DNA from: Burkholderia pseudomultivorans
Lineage (GTDB): Bacteria > Pseudomonadota > Gammaproteobacteria > Burkholderiales > Burkholderiaceae
DNA length: 64,000 nt
Direction: 5' to 3'
NCBI RefSeq assembly: GCF_001718415.1
Contig: NZ_CP013377.1
Span: forward strand, 124,001-188,000
The notes below the pieces were generated by a model. The model was given only the letters and a program-made list of their open reading frames with translations. It made no database searches and was not told where the DNA came from. The position numbers and the translations under genes are program-made. Below, one piece after another: positions 45,261 through 56,726 of the stretch; within the stretch, counting starts at the first letter, position 1; each line of letters begins with the position of its first letter.

Positions 45261-46385
45261 ATGTCGTTGAATGCGCCGCTTGCCGCCGCCAGTGTGCCGC
45301 CGCGCAGCGGCCGCCTGATCGAAGTCGACTTCTTCCGCGGGATCGTGCTGCTGATGATCGTCGTCGATCACATCGGCGCGAGCGTGCTGTCGCGCGTGAC
45401 GCTGCATGCGTTCGCCCTGTGCGACGCGGCCGAGGTGTTCGTGTTTCTCGGCGGCTTCGCGACCGCGAGCGCGTACGGCGCGATCGCCGAACGGCACGGC
45501 GCGCGCGCCGCGCAGCGGCGTTTCGTGCGGCGCGCGATGCAGATCTACCGCGCGTTCCTCGCGACGTCGACGCTGATGCTCGTCGTGTCCGCGGTGCTCG
45601 ACCACTATGGAATCGACGCGCCGAACCTCGCGCTCGACGACGTCAGCGTGATGCTCGCGTCGCCGCTCACGGGCCTCGCCGAACTGCTGACGTTCCAGCG
45701 CCAGCCGTATCTCGCGTCGGTGCTGCCGATGTACGTGCTGTTCGCGCTCGCATCGCCGGCGTTGGTGCCGTTCGCGCGCCGTCATCCGTGGCTGCTCGTC
45801 GCGCTCAGCGTCGCGTCGTGGCTCGCGGCCGGCTGGCTCGGCCCGGAACTGCTCGATACCGACACGTTCCGCTGGAGCTTCAATCCGTTCGCGTGGCAGC
45901 TGATGTTCGTCGCCGGCGTGCTCGCGCGCTGCCAGCCGTTCTATCGGCGCGTCGCGCTCGGGCGCTGGAGCGCGGCGGCAACCGGCGTCGCGTGCGCGGT
46001 CGTGCTCGGCTGCGCGAGCTACAAGCTGTTCTCGGGGCTGCCGGTGCCCGAAGGCGTGCTCAAGCGCGATCTCGCGCTGCCGCGCGTCGTGAGCTTCGCA
46101 GCCGTCGCGTGGCTGATGGCCGACTGGGTGCGCTATGGCTGGATCGCGCGGGTCGCGCAGGCCGTGCGGCCCGTCGTCGCGGTCGGCCAGCGCGGGCTGA
46201 TCTGCTTCGTCGCGGGCGCGGTGATCTCGCTGGTCATCGATTCGCTGCTGCATCCGGTCGCGAACGGCGCGGCGCTGCGCCATCTCGGCGTGGGCTTCGC
46301 GGCCGACGCCTGCGCGCTCGGGCTGATGATGGCGGTGGCCGGTTCGGGGGCGTGGTTCTCGCGATGGCGCAGCGCGGCTGCGTGA
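45261..46385 (+). CDS. OpgC-domain membrane protein
   Basis: 374 residues, about ten membrane helices. The N-terminal IEVDFFRGIVLLMIVVDHIG is typical of OpgC and acyltransferase-3-like proteins (DFFRG, DH). OpgC succinylates osmoregulated periplasmic glucans at the inner membrane. Without opgGH nearby, a general acyl-transfer role in envelope glycans is the safest statement. ATG 45261; ribosome site weak (GGGGGCGG). Stands alone. Confidence 0.85.
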   Translation: MSLNAPLAAASVPPRSGRLIEVDFFRGIVLLMIVVDHIGASVLSRVTLHAFALCDAAEVFVFLGGFATASAYGAIAERHGARAAQRRFVRRAMQIYRAFLATSTLMLVVSAVLDHYGIDAPNLALDDVSVMLASPLTGLAELLTFQRQPYLASVLPMYVLFALASPALVPFARRHPWLLVALSVASWLAAGWLGPELLDTDTFRWSFNPFAWQLMFVAGVLARCQPFYRRVALGRWSAAATGVACAVVLGCASYKLFSGLPVPEGVLKRDLALPRVVSFAAVAWLMADWVRYGWIARVAQAVRPVVAVGQRGLICFVAGAVISLVIDSLLHPVANGAALRHLGVGFAADACALGLMMAVAGSGAWFSRWRSAAA

Positions 46386-46450
46386 GCACGCGGGAGGCGC
46401 GGGAAGGGCTCGAGGCGCGCGAAGCGCGCAGGCGGCACGCCGGCGTGCCG

Positions 46451-46660
46451 TCAGTGGCGCGAGCCGATATCGGAGCGGGAAGCGGGGGACGTGTCGTCGG
46501 ATTCGGCGTCGTCGCGTTCGTCGGACGCTGCCGCGTCGTCCTGCTGCGCGAGTACCGCATCGGCTTCGGCGGCTGCCCGGGCGGCGCGCAATGCGGTGCA
46601 TCGCTGCGCGCGCCGGATGTCGGACAGTATCCTCAAGAGCCGCGTCGTCTTGCTTTTCAT
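46451..46660 (-). CDS. small hypothetical protein (69 aa)
   Basis: 69 residues: a basic N-terminus (KSKTTRLLRILSDIRRAQRC), a helical Ala-rich middle and an acidic Asp/Ser tail. ATG 46660 has AGGAG at good spacing (CAGGAGAACACG), which is why I accept it over the longer frame. No domain recognised. Converges on opgC and lies 117 bases downstream of the POT gene on the same strand. Confidence 0.5.
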   Translation of the reverse strand: MKSKTTRLLRILSDIRRAQRCTALRAARAAAEADAVLAQQDDAAASDERDDAESDDTSPASRSDIGSRH

Positions 46661-46777
46661 CGTGTTCTCCTGCTTGTCGCGCGTCTCGTCGGAAGCGCTC
46701 CCTGCAACCAGTGTAGGACGCGATTGCGCAACCGGCAGGAGAATGTGGCGCGCACGCAGCACGCCGAGGGATAGCCC

Positions 46778-48295
46778 TTACTGCGCGGCGACGGCCTGCG
46801 CCTGCAGCGCTTCGTCGCGACGCTCTTCCGCGCAGCGCTGATGCTGGCGCGACAGGCGGTTCATCATTGGCAGCAGCAGCAGCGCGAGCAGCATGCCGAT
46901 CGCGGCGAGCCAGCCGAGCTTCTCGAACAGCGACAGATACAGCGGCAGCGATTCGGTCGCCGGCAGTTCGTGCGACGGCATCTGCGCGAAGTTCGCGACG
47001 ACGCTGCCCAGATACTGCGACACGCCCGTCGCGACGAAGTACGCACCCATCATGAAGCCGCTCATCCGCGCCGGCACGTAGCGCGCGATCATCGCGAGGC
47101 CGAGGCCGCTCACCAGCAGTTCGCCGAGCGAGTAGAGGCCGTAGCCCCACACCATGAACCACGACGACACGCGGCCGTCGACCGCATAGCGGCCGCTGAT
47201 CGTGAACACGAGATAGCCGGCGGCGACCGCGCCGAAGCCGAGCGCGTACTTCGCGGCGACCGGCAGGTCGCGGCCGCGCTTCGAGAACGCGTTGTAGACC
47301 CACACGAGCACCGGGCTCAGCAGCATGATCCAGATCGGGTTCAGCGCCTGGAACTGCGCGGCGCTCCACGTGAACAGCGTCGTGCCGAACAGGATGAAGC
47401 GCGGATCGACGTTGCGCAGCGCGAACAGCGTCAGCGACGTCGACATCTGCACGTAGAAGATGAAGAACAGGATCACCTGCGCGATCAGCACGAGCGCGGC
47501 GATCAGGCCGGCGCGCTCGGAGCGCTCCGACTTCGCGATCATGTACGCGAAGATCGCGAGGATCGCAGCCGCGGCCGTCCACACGCTCGCGACGGCCAGC
47601 TGCTTGTGCTGCAGCACGTACAGCGTGATGAGCGCGAGCGCGACGCCGCCCGCCGCGACCGCGCCCAGGCGCTTCCAGCGGATCGGCTCGTCGTCGGGCT
47701 GCGAGCCGATGTGCGCGAGCGTGCGGTGCATCAGCATGAAGTTCAGGATCGCGAGCAGCATACCGCCGCAGCAGACCGCGAACGCGGTGTGCCAGCCCCA
47801 GTGATCCTTGATCCACGGCGTCGCGAGCATCGACACGGTCGAGCCGATGTTGACCGCCATGTAGTAGATCGTGAACGCGCTGTCGATGCGCGCGTCGTCG
47901 CCTTCGTAGATGCGGCGCACGAGGTTCGCCGCGTTGGCCTTGAACAGGCCGTTGCCGACGACGATCACGCCGAGCGACGTGTACATGTAGACCAGTTGGT
48001 CGTTCGGAACCGCCAGCATCAGGTAGCCGGCGCACAGCACGGCCGCGCCGATGATCATCGTGCGACGGGCGCCGAGCACCTTGTCGCCGATCCAGCCGCC
48101 GATCGACGGCGACGCGTAGACGAGTGCGGTGAATGCGCCCCACGTCAGGTTCGCATGGCTGTCGGTGAAGCCGAGCCGGTCGACCATGAACAGGACCAGG
48201 AGCGCGGCCATGCCGTAGTAGCCGAAGCGCTCCCACATTTCGATGAGGAAGACCGTCGTAAACGATCGGGTTTGTGAAACAGGTGCGTGCATCAT
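46778..48295 (-). CDS. POT-family proton-coupled di-/tripeptide transporter
   Basis: 505 residues from ATG 48295 (MM; 48292 also possible). The ExxER motif appears as EMWERFGYYG in the first helix, with GGWIGDKVLGARRTMIIGA and the FYMAVNIGS-like FTIYYMAVNIGS. POT carriers (DtpA/DtpB) import di- and tripeptides with H+. The opp peptide ABC system lies 1.2 kb away on the other strand, so the region is a peptide-uptake area. Divergent from the XRE-cupin regulator across about 500 bases. Confidence 0.93.
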   Translation of the reverse strand: MMHAPVSQTRSFTTVFLIEMWERFGYYGMAALLVLFMVDRLGFTDSHANLTWGAFTALVYASPSIGGWIGDKVLGARRTMIIGAAVLCAGYLMLAVPNDQLVYMYTSLGVIVVGNGLFKANAANLVRRIYEGDDARIDSAFTIYYMAVNIGSTVSMLATPWIKDHWGWHTAFAVCCGGMLLAILNFMLMHRTLAHIGSQPDDEPIRWKRLGAVAAGGVALALITLYVLQHKQLAVASVWTAAAAILAIFAYMIAKSERSERAGLIAALVLIAQVILFFIFYVQMSTSLTLFALRNVDPRFILFGTTLFTWSAAQFQALNPIWIMLLSPVLVWVYNAFSKRGRDLPVAAKYALGFGAVAAGYLVFTISGRYAVDGRVSSWFMVWGYGLYSLGELLVSGLGLAMIARYVPARMSGFMMGAYFVATGVSQYLGSVVANFAQMPSHELPATESLPLYLSLFEKLGWLAAIGMLLALLLLPMMNRLSRQHQRCAEERRDEALQAQAVAAQ

Positions 48296-48795
48296 CAAAT
48301 CTCGTTGAAACGGGCGACGCGGATCGCGTGTCGCCAAGGGTCGAACTGGCGCCCGTGCGTGGCGGCCGGGTAGGCCTGCGCGCAGGCGGTGGCATCAGTC
48401 GGGCGGTTGGCCCGGGCCGGGGTCAGACTCCGCCGGAATCCGGCGGGGCGAGCCCCCGACCGGCGCGCGAATGGTAACGTTTGCCGGTCCGGTGCGTCAG
48501 GTCCGCACCACATAGGGAAATCCCCGACGTGGCAGCAGCTTTCAGGAACATTTGTCTCGTCATGTCGTTGTAAACTTCGCGCCCGGCCCTCCGAAAAATC
48601 CCGGAGAGCCGCTTGCAGCTTGCCTGTGAAGGCGGTGAGTCTGGCAAGATAGCGCTTCTTTTCGCTCGCTTCGGCCCCTGTTTAGTGCACCGGGCTCAAC
48701 GCCGAAGGCGTGCGCAAACCCGAAGACTAAGCCATATCCACCTAACTTAGTTACTTTCCATCAAACATTTTTTGACGACCACTTTTCGGCCTGCT
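48296..48795. other. divergent regulatory region between the POT and XRE-cupin genes
   Basis: 500 bases without a supported gene. Contains a 17-base inverted repeat CCGCCGGA-A-TCCGGCGG (48430-48446). The last 60 bases are AT-rich: CTAACTTAG (48742-48750) and a TTGACG-N17-TATGGT promoter-like pair (48772-48800) that overlaps the proposed XRE start. Confidence 0.6.
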
Positions 48796-49377
48796 ATGGT
48801 TCCCCCCACTGAAAACCCGCGGTCTGCCGACGCTGCCGCCGCACTGGGCAGCAAGATTCGCGCGTTGCGCCAACGACTGAAGCGCACGCTCGACGAAACG
48901 GCGACGGTCGCGGGCATTTCGAAGCCGTTTCTGTCCCAGGTCGAGCGCGGGCTCGCATCGCCGTCGCTGACTTCGCTGGCCGGCATCGCGCAGGCGCTTG
49001 GCGTGACGGTGCAGTACTTCGTGGATACGCCGAGCGAGGAACGCTCGGTCTGTCGAGGCGAGCAGCTGCGCTTCTTCGGATTCGCCGATTCGGCGAACCT
49101 GTTCGCGAGGCTGACCAACGTGACCGAAGGGCGTCAGCTCGAGGCGATCCTCGTGCGGATGCCGCCGGGACAGAAACGCTCGGAGGTGACGACACATGCA
49201 GGAGAGGAGTTCCTGTATGTGATTGAAGGGGAAGTGTCGCTGACGCTGGAAGGCAAGACGTTCGTCCTGCAGGCCGGCGACAGTTCGCACTATCAGTCGA
49301 CGGTCCCGCACAGCTGGGTCAACACCGCGAAGATCGAGTCGGTGGTGGTCTGGGTCGGTACACCGAGGCTGTTCTAA
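48796..49377 (+). CDS. XRE-cupin transcriptional regulator
   Basis: 193 residues from ATG 48796; TTG 48772 is an alternative that would add eight residues. Helix-turn-helix at about 18-72 (LGSKIRALRQRLKRTLDETA, then SKPFLSQVERGLASPSLTSL) and a cupin barrel at about 110-190 (MPPGQKRSEVTTHAGEEFLY, EGEVSLTLEGKTF). Such two-domain proteins regulate amine, peptide or amino-acid genes. It faces oppA, 178 bases downstream, and diverges from the POT gene, so both peptide systems are likely targets. A long inverted repeat follows its stop. Confidence 0.9.
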   Translation: MVPPTENPRSADAAAALGSKIRALRQRLKRTLDETATVAGISKPFLSQVERGLASPSLTSLAGIAQALGVTVQYFVDTPSEERSVCRGEQLRFFGFADSANLFARLTNVTEGRQLEAILVRMPPGQKRSEVTTHAGEEFLYVIEGEVSLTLEGKTFVLQAGDSSHYQSTVPHSWVNTAKIESVVVWVGTPRLF

Positions 49378-49384
49378 CGCACAG

Positions 49385-49437
49385 GTATTCCTTCGTTTCC
49401 GAGACGGAGTGCCTGTCGAAAGAAACGTAAGGAATAC
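49385..49437. promoter_or_regulatory. long inverted repeat between the XRE-cupin gene and oppA
   Basis: GTATTCCTTCGTTTC (49385-49399) is matched by GAAACGTAAGGAATAC (49422-49437) with one bulged T. The 22-base loop is too long for a typical terminator. It may be a paired operator for the regulator, or an RNA hairpin in the opp leader. Confidence 0.65.
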
Positions 49438-49555
49438 TAATATGCAATACGAGAATCACGGGCCTCCTCAATCGCTGCTCCCGACAGCGTCTCACGCGTA
49501 ACCCGCGGCACCTGCCGCGCGACGCTCACCGAACAACCTTCTCAAGACTGCCACG

Positions 49556-51169
49556 ATGAAATCCTTGCATGCCATGTCGGCCGTGCTGGCCGCGCTCGCC
49601 CTGACGACGCCCGCCGCTCGCGCCGTTACCGTCCCGTCGAACGTCACGCTCGCTGCGCAGCAGGACCTGACGCGACAGGTGCCCGCCGAAGTCGAGTCGC
49701 TCGATCCCGCGCACATCGAATCGTGGACCGGCAACACCATCGGCCTCGACCTGTTCGAGGGGCTCGCCCGCATCGATGCGAGCGGCCAGGTCGTGCCGGG
49801 CGTCGCGATGTCGTGGGAGCGCAAGACGCCGACGACGTGGATCTTCAAGCTTCGCCACGACGCGAAGTGGAGCAACGGCCAGCCCGTGACGGCCGCCGAT
49901 TTCGTCTACTCGTGGCAGCGCCTCGTCGATCCGAAGACAGGCTCGAAATACACGATCCTCGTCGAGTTCGTGAAGAACTCGAAGGAGATCATCGCGGGCA
50001 AGGCCGCGCCGTCGACGCTCGGCGTGCGCGCGGTCGACCCGTACACGCTGGAAGTGACGACCGACGTGCCGGTCGCGTTCTTCCCCGAGCTGACCGCGAT
50101 GGCGCCGCTCGCGCCGGTGAACAAGGACGTGGTCGCGAAGTTCGGCGACGCATGGACGCGCCCGGGCAACCTCGTCAGCAACGGCGCATACCAGCTGGTC
50201 GACTGGCAGCCGAACAACCGCATCGTGATGACGAAGGACGCGAAGTACTGGAATGCGCCGAAGGTCGTGATCAACAAGGTCACGTACCTGCCGATCGAAA
50301 GCGACGAGACGGCGATGCGCATGTACCAGGCCGGCCAGATCGACTACAGCTACTCGATTCCGTCGGGGATCTTCCAGCAGGTCAGCAAGCAGTTCGGCGG
50401 CGAACTGCGGCCGGGCCTGCAGCTCGCGACGTACTACTACTACCTGAACAACAGCGATCCGGCGCTGAAGGACAAGCGCGTGCGCCAGGCGCTGTCGATG
50501 GTGATCGATCGCGACGTGCTGACGCAGCGGCTCACGCAGGCCGGCGAGAAGCCGATGTTCGGGCTGATGCCGAACGGCACGAAGGGCGTGCAGCCGTTCA
50601 CGCCGGAATGGGCGGCGTGGCCGATGGCCAAGCGCGTCGAGACCGCGAAGAACCTGCTGAAGCAGGCCGGCTACTCGGATGCGAAGCCGCTGTCGTTCAC
50701 GCTGACGTACAACACCAACGACCTGCACAAGAAGGTCGCGCTGTTCGCCGCATCCGAATGGCGCACGAAGCTCGGCATCAACACCAGGCTCGAGAACGTC
50801 GAATTCAAGGTGCTGATGAAGGAGCGCCATGACGGCAAGGTGCAGATCGCGCGCGACGGCTGGTTCGCCGACTACAACGACGCGATGACCTTCTTCGACC
50901 TGATCCGCTGCGGCAGCTCGCAGAATACCGTCGGCTACTGCAACAAGCAGGTCGATGCGCTCGTCGACGAAGGCAACCAGAAGCTCGACGACAAGGCGCG
51001 CGCCGCGCTGCTCACGCAGGCGCACGACACGGCGATGAACGACACGCCGATGGTGCCGCTGTTCCAGTATTCGGCCGACCGCCTCGTAAAGCCGTACGTG
51101 GGCGGCTACTCGCTGAAGAACGTGATCGACATGCGTGCTTCGCAGGACATGTACCTGATCAAGCACTGA
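49556..51169 (+). CDS. oppA: oligopeptide ABC transporter periplasmic binding protein
   Basis: 537 residues. Residues 1-23 form a Sec signal ending ARA. The mature part is a class C (SBP family 5) protein: VESLDPAHIESWTGNTIGLD, GVAMSWERKTPTTWIFKLRH and DFVYSWQRLVDPKTGSKY. This group binds peptides with little sequence preference. It leads five consecutive opp genes with short gaps and shares its intergenic region with the XRE-cupin gene. Murein peptides are a possible alternative ligand. Confidence 0.93.
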   Translation: MKSLHAMSAVLAALALTTPAARAVTVPSNVTLAAQQDLTRQVPAEVESLDPAHIESWTGNTIGLDLFEGLARIDASGQVVPGVAMSWERKTPTTWIFKLRHDAKWSNGQPVTAADFVYSWQRLVDPKTGSKYTILVEFVKNSKEIIAGKAAPSTLGVRAVDPYTLEVTTDVPVAFFPELTAMAPLAPVNKDVVAKFGDAWTRPGNLVSNGAYQLVDWQPNNRIVMTKDAKYWNAPKVVINKVTYLPIESDETAMRMYQAGQIDYSYSIPSGIFQQVSKQFGGELRPGLQLATYYYYLNNSDPALKDKRVRQALSMVIDRDVLTQRLTQAGEKPMFGLMPNGTKGVQPFTPEWAAWPMAKRVETAKNLLKQAGYSDAKPLSFTLTYNTNDLHKKVALFAASEWRTKLGINTRLENVEFKVLMKERHDGKVQIARDGWFADYNDAMTFFDLIRCGSSQNTVGYCNKQVDALVDEGNQKLDDKARAALLTQAHDTAMNDTPMVPLFQYSADRLVKPYVGGYSLKNVIDMRASQDMYLIKH

Positions 51170-51180
51170 GCGGAGCGATC

Positions 51181-52119
51181 ATGCTGGCCTACGCTTTGAG
51201 ACGCACGTTGTGGGCGGTGCCGACGATCCTCGCGGTCATCACCGTCTGCTACCTGCTGCTGCATTTCACGCCCGGCGGCCCGTTCGATACGGAGAAGCAG
51301 CTGTCCGCGGCGACGCTCGCGAACCTGAACGCGAAGTACCACCTCGACGAGCCGCTGTGGAAGCAGTACCTGCTGTATCTCGGCTCGCTGCTGCACGGCG
51401 ATCTCGGTCCGTCGTTCCGCTACGTCGACTGGTCCGTGAACGACCTCGTGAAGAAGGCGCTGCCCGTGAGTCTCGGCGTGGGCGGCGTGTCGATCCCGAT
51501 CTCGATCGTGCTCGGCGTGCTGCTCGGCACCGTCGCGGCCGTGCGCCGCGACAGCCTGATCGACCGCTTCGTGATGCTGATCGGCAACTTCGGCAACGTC
51601 GTGCCGCCGTTCGTGCTCGGCCCGGTGCTCGTGTGGATCTTCGCGATCCTGCTGAAGACGTCGGCCGGCAACGGCTGGCTGCCGGCCGGCGGCTGGGGCG
51701 ACGGCGGCTGGCAATACCGGCTGCTGCCGATCGTGCTGCTGACCTTCATCAACGTGTCGCTGCTTGCGCGCGTGATGCGCGGCTCGATGATCGAGACGCT
51801 GTCGAGCAACTACATCCGCACCGCGCGCGCGAAGGGCCTGCCCGGTTCGACGATCGTGCTGCGCCATGCGCTGAAGCCTGCGCTGATGCCGGTCGTGTCG
51901 CTGTTCGGCACGGTCTGCATCACGTCGATCACGGCGGCCGTCGTCACCGAATCGGTGTTCGCGCTGCCGGGGCTCGGCCAGCTCGTCGTGAACGGCGCGA
52001 TCAACCGCGACTACACGCTGGTGCTCGGCCTCGTCGTGCTGACGACCGTCTGCGCGGTGCTGTTCAACCTGCTGGTCGATCTCGCGTACGCGTGGCTCGA
52101 TCCGCGCATCCGTTACTGA
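51181..52119 (+). CDS. oppB: oligopeptide ABC transporter permease OppB
   Basis: 312 residues, six membrane helices. N-terminal MLAYALRRTLWAVPTILAVI and HFTPGGPFDTEK are diagnostic of OppB/DppB; the EAA loop is IRTARAKGLPGSTIVLRHAL. Starts 11 bases after oppA with GGAG in the stop region. Forms the channel with OppC. Confidence 0.94.
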   Translation: MLAYALRRTLWAVPTILAVITVCYLLLHFTPGGPFDTEKQLSAATLANLNAKYHLDEPLWKQYLLYLGSLLHGDLGPSFRYVDWSVNDLVKKALPVSLGVGGVSIPISIVLGVLLGTVAAVRRDSLIDRFVMLIGNFGNVVPPFVLGPVLVWIFAILLKTSAGNGWLPAGGWGDGGWQYRLLPIVLLTFINVSLLARVMRGSMIETLSSNYIRTARAKGLPGSTIVLRHALKPALMPVVSLFGTVCITSITAAVVTESVFALPGLGQLVVNGAINRDYTLVLGLVVLTTVCAVLFNLLVDLAYAWLDPRIRY

Positions 52120-52132
52120 GCGAGGCGCAGCG

Positions 52133-53035
52133 ATGACTCCCACCACACCTGCCGTCGGCCTGCCCGTGCAGACCGACACGCCGCCGCGTTCGCGCTCGCC
52201 GCTCGCGCTGGCATTCGCGCGCTTCCTGCGCAACCGTGCGGCCGTGTTCAGCCTCGTGCTGCTCGCGCTGATCACGCTCGCCTGCTTCGTCGGTCCGTGG
52301 CTGCTGGCGGCCGATCCGGCCGCGAGCGACTGGGGCGCGATCAGCCTGCCGCCGACGCTCGCCAACCAGCACTGGTTCGGCACCGACGAACTCGGCCGCG
52401 ACCTGCTGGTGCGCACGCTGATCGGCGGACGCGTATCGATCGAGGTCGGCCTGCTCGGCACGCTCGTGTCGGGCCTGTTCGGCGTCGCGTGGGGCGCGAC
52501 CGCGGGCTTCGCGGGCGGCCGCGTCGACGCGGTGATGATGCGTATCGTCGACATGATGTACGCGATCCCGTACCTGCTGATCGCGATCCTGATGATGACG
52601 CTGTTCGGCCGCTCGTTCCTGCTCGTCGTGCTGACCATCAGCGCGTTCTCGTGGATCGACATGGCGCGCGTCGTGCGCGGCCAGACGCTGTCGCTGCGCA
52701 GCCGCGAGTTCGTCGATGCGGCGCGCGCGATCGGCGTGTCGCCGGCATCGATCGTGCTGCGCCACGTCGTGCCGAACCTGCTCGGCGTGGTCGTCGTGTA
52801 CGCGACCGTGTCGGTGCCGAACATCGTGCTGACCGAATCGGTGCTGTCGTTCCTCGGCCTCGGCGTGCAGGAGCCGATGACGAGCTGGGGCGTGCTGATC
52901 CAGGACGGCGCGCAGAAACTGGAATCGATGCCGTGGCTGCTGCTGGCCCCGGCCGTCATGCTGTGCGTGACGCTCTACTGCGTGAATTTCGTCGGCGACG
53001 GCCTGCGGGATGCGCTTGACCCGAAGGATCGCTGA
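52133..53035 (+). CDS. oppC: oligopeptide ABC transporter permease OppC
   Basis: 300 residues with a cytoplasmic N-terminus and six membrane helices. Family marks are HWFGTDELGRDLLVRTLIGG and the EAA loop VDAARAIGVSPASIVLRHVV. It lies 13 bases after oppB and 2 bases before oppD. Confidence 0.94.
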   Translation: MTPTTPAVGLPVQTDTPPRSRSPLALAFARFLRNRAAVFSLVLLALITLACFVGPWLLAADPAASDWGAISLPPTLANQHWFGTDELGRDLLVRTLIGGRVSIEVGLLGTLVSGLFGVAWGATAGFAGGRVDAVMMRIVDMMYAIPYLLIAILMMTLFGRSFLLVVLTISAFSWIDMARVVRGQTLSLRSREFVDAARAIGVSPASIVLRHVVPNLLGVVVVYATVSVPNIVLTESVLSFLGLGVQEPMTSWGVLIQDGAQKLESMPWLLLAPAVMLCVTLYCVNFVGDGLRDALDPKDR

Positions 53036-53037
53036 AG

Positions 53038-55046
<2,009 letters not shown>

Positions 55047-55205
55047 GCGTCGAACAACCATAAACAGGCAGGTCGACAGGGGTAAGTGCGGCGCGAACGA
55101 TCTTCGCGTCGCGGGTACAGGCGCGTCCGTAGCCGGTCGCGCCGGGTGGGGGCCGGGCGCGGATCGCGACCGGCGGGACGACATCAACACAAGAAGAGAA
55201 CCACG

Positions 55206-56681
55206 ATGAAAAAGCAGAAGACGATCGGGACGGCATCGAAGATGCTGCTTGCATGGGGACTGCCGGCGCTCGCCGGCGTGTCGCTGACGGGCGTGGCGTG
55301 CGCCGACGACGCGGCCCCGGCGCCGCTGACGGTCGCGCAGGCCGCACCGGCCGCCGGCGCGAGTGCGAGCGTCGCACAGGCGACGACGCCGAACGCCATT
55401 GTCAACGCGGAGGCCACCCAGGCCGTCACGCCGCCCGACGAGCAGCCGTCCGCGCAATCGAAGTCGAAGGGCTTCATCGCCGACAGCCATCTCGACTTCC
55501 TGTTCCGCAACTACGCGGACGTGCTCGACAACAAGGGCGGCCCGCACCGCCACGCGTGGGTGCAGGGCGTGATGGCGAACTTCGAGTCGGGCTACACGAC
55601 GGGCCTGATCGGTATCGGCTTCGACGCATCGCTGTATGCGGCGCTGAAGCTCGACGGCGGCGCAGGCGCGGGCAGCATGGCGCACATCGCGAAGGGCGGC
55701 GGCGGCTCGAACCAGCTCGCGTGGGCGTACCCGGGCATCTACGACGTGAAGGCGCGCATCTCGAACACGGTGATCAAGTACGGTCTGCAGGCCGTCGACA
55801 ACCCGTTCATGGAGCAGCACGACAACCGTGCGCTGCCGCCGACCTTCCTCGGCGCGACGATCGTCAGCAACGAATTCAAGAACGTGATGCTCGAGGCCGG
55901 CAGCTTCACGAAGACCGACGCGCGCGGGCATACGACGCTCACGAACCTGACGACGCAGTACGGCGGCACGCGCGTCAATCGCCTGACGTACGTGGGCGGT
56001 ACGTGGGACTACTCGCCGAACGGCGAGCTCGCGCTGTATGCGGACCAGGCCGACGACGTGTGGCACCAGTACTACGCGTCGGTGAAGCACAGCATCGGCG
56101 ATACGAAGTCGATCAAGTGGACCGGCTTCGCGAACGTCTACTCGACGCACGACACGGGCGATGCGCTGCAGGGCAAGATCGACAACAACGCGTACAGCCT
56201 GTCGCTGGCCGCGCAGCACGGCCCGCACGAACTGCTGCTCGGCTACCAGCAGATCCTCGGCGACCAGTTCTTCGACTACATCACCGAGACCAACGGGATC
56301 TTCCTGACCAACTCGATGGACGTCGACTACAACGCGCCGCACGAAAAGTCGCTGCAGCTGCGCTACACGTTCTACGGCAAGGAAGCGGGCCTGCCGGGCT
56401 TCAAGGCGATGGTGTGGGGCGTGACGGGCTGGGGCGCGGATGCGAGCGCGGGCGCGGCGAACGACCCGAGCAAGTCGAGCATCTACTGGAGCAACGGCGC
56501 GCCGGTGCAGGGCCGTCACCACGAGTTCGGCTTCATCCCGTCGTACACGTTCCAGAGCGGCAAGCTGAAGGACACGAAGGTCACGTTCATCGCGATGTGG
56601 CACAACGGTTCGGCCCACTACTCGGATGCGACGAACCGCGAGTACCGTCTGGTGGTGAACCTGCCGCTGCACGCGTTCTGA
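55206..56681 (+). CDS. OprD-family outer-membrane porin
   Basis: 491 residues. Signal peptide about 1-33 (LTGVACA), then an Ala/Pro/Gln-rich linker to residue 85, then a beta-barrel beginning GFIADSHLDFLFRNYADVLD and ending in the aromatic LPLHAF. The SHLDFLFRNY start and GIYDVKARISNT-type strands match OprD, whose members pass basic amino acids and small peptides. It lies 159 bases after oppF on the same strand, so it is probably the outer-membrane entry for peptides taken in by Opp. Ends at a GC hairpin. Confidence 0.9.
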   Translation: MKKQKTIGTASKMLLAWGLPALAGVSLTGVACADDAAPAPLTVAQAAPAAGASASVAQATTPNAIVNAEATQAVTPPDEQPSAQSKSKGFIADSHLDFLFRNYADVLDNKGGPHRHAWVQGVMANFESGYTTGLIGIGFDASLYAALKLDGGAGAGSMAHIAKGGGGSNQLAWAYPGIYDVKARISNTVIKYGLQAVDNPFMEQHDNRALPPTFLGATIVSNEFKNVMLEAGSFTKTDARGHTTLTNLTTQYGGTRVNRLTYVGGTWDYSPNGELALYADQADDVWHQYYASVKHSIGDTKSIKWTGFANVYSTHDTGDALQGKIDNNAYSLSLAAQHGPHELLLGYQQILGDQFFDYITETNGIFLTNSMDVDYNAPHEKSLQLRYTFYGKEAGLPGFKAMVWGVTGWGADASAGAANDPSKSSIYWSNGAPVQGRHHEFGFIPSYTFQSGKLKDTKVTFIAMWHNGSAHYSDATNREYRLVVNLPLHAF

Positions 56682-56687
56682 TCGCGA

Positions 56688-56712
56688 GCGACGCGCGGGC
56701 CGCCCGCGTCGC
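56688..56712. terminator. GC hairpin between convergent porin and DedA genes
   Basis: GCGACGCG (56688-56695) pairs with CGCGTCGC (56705-56712) around nine bases. Sits between two convergent stops; no T run. Confidence 0.5.
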
Positions 56713-56726
56713 GCGGCCGGCTGCGT

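Noticed and set aside
45129..48395. 1088-codon minus-strand open frame across opgC-like and POT genes
   Set aside because: No recognisable domain and overlaps two clear membrane-protein genes; read as a GC artefact.
48430..48446. Inverted repeat CCGCCGGA-A-TCCGGCGG as a REP/BIME-type element
   Set aside because: Only one copy was noticed and it could be chance in GC-rich DNA; kept as a note in the intergenic entry.
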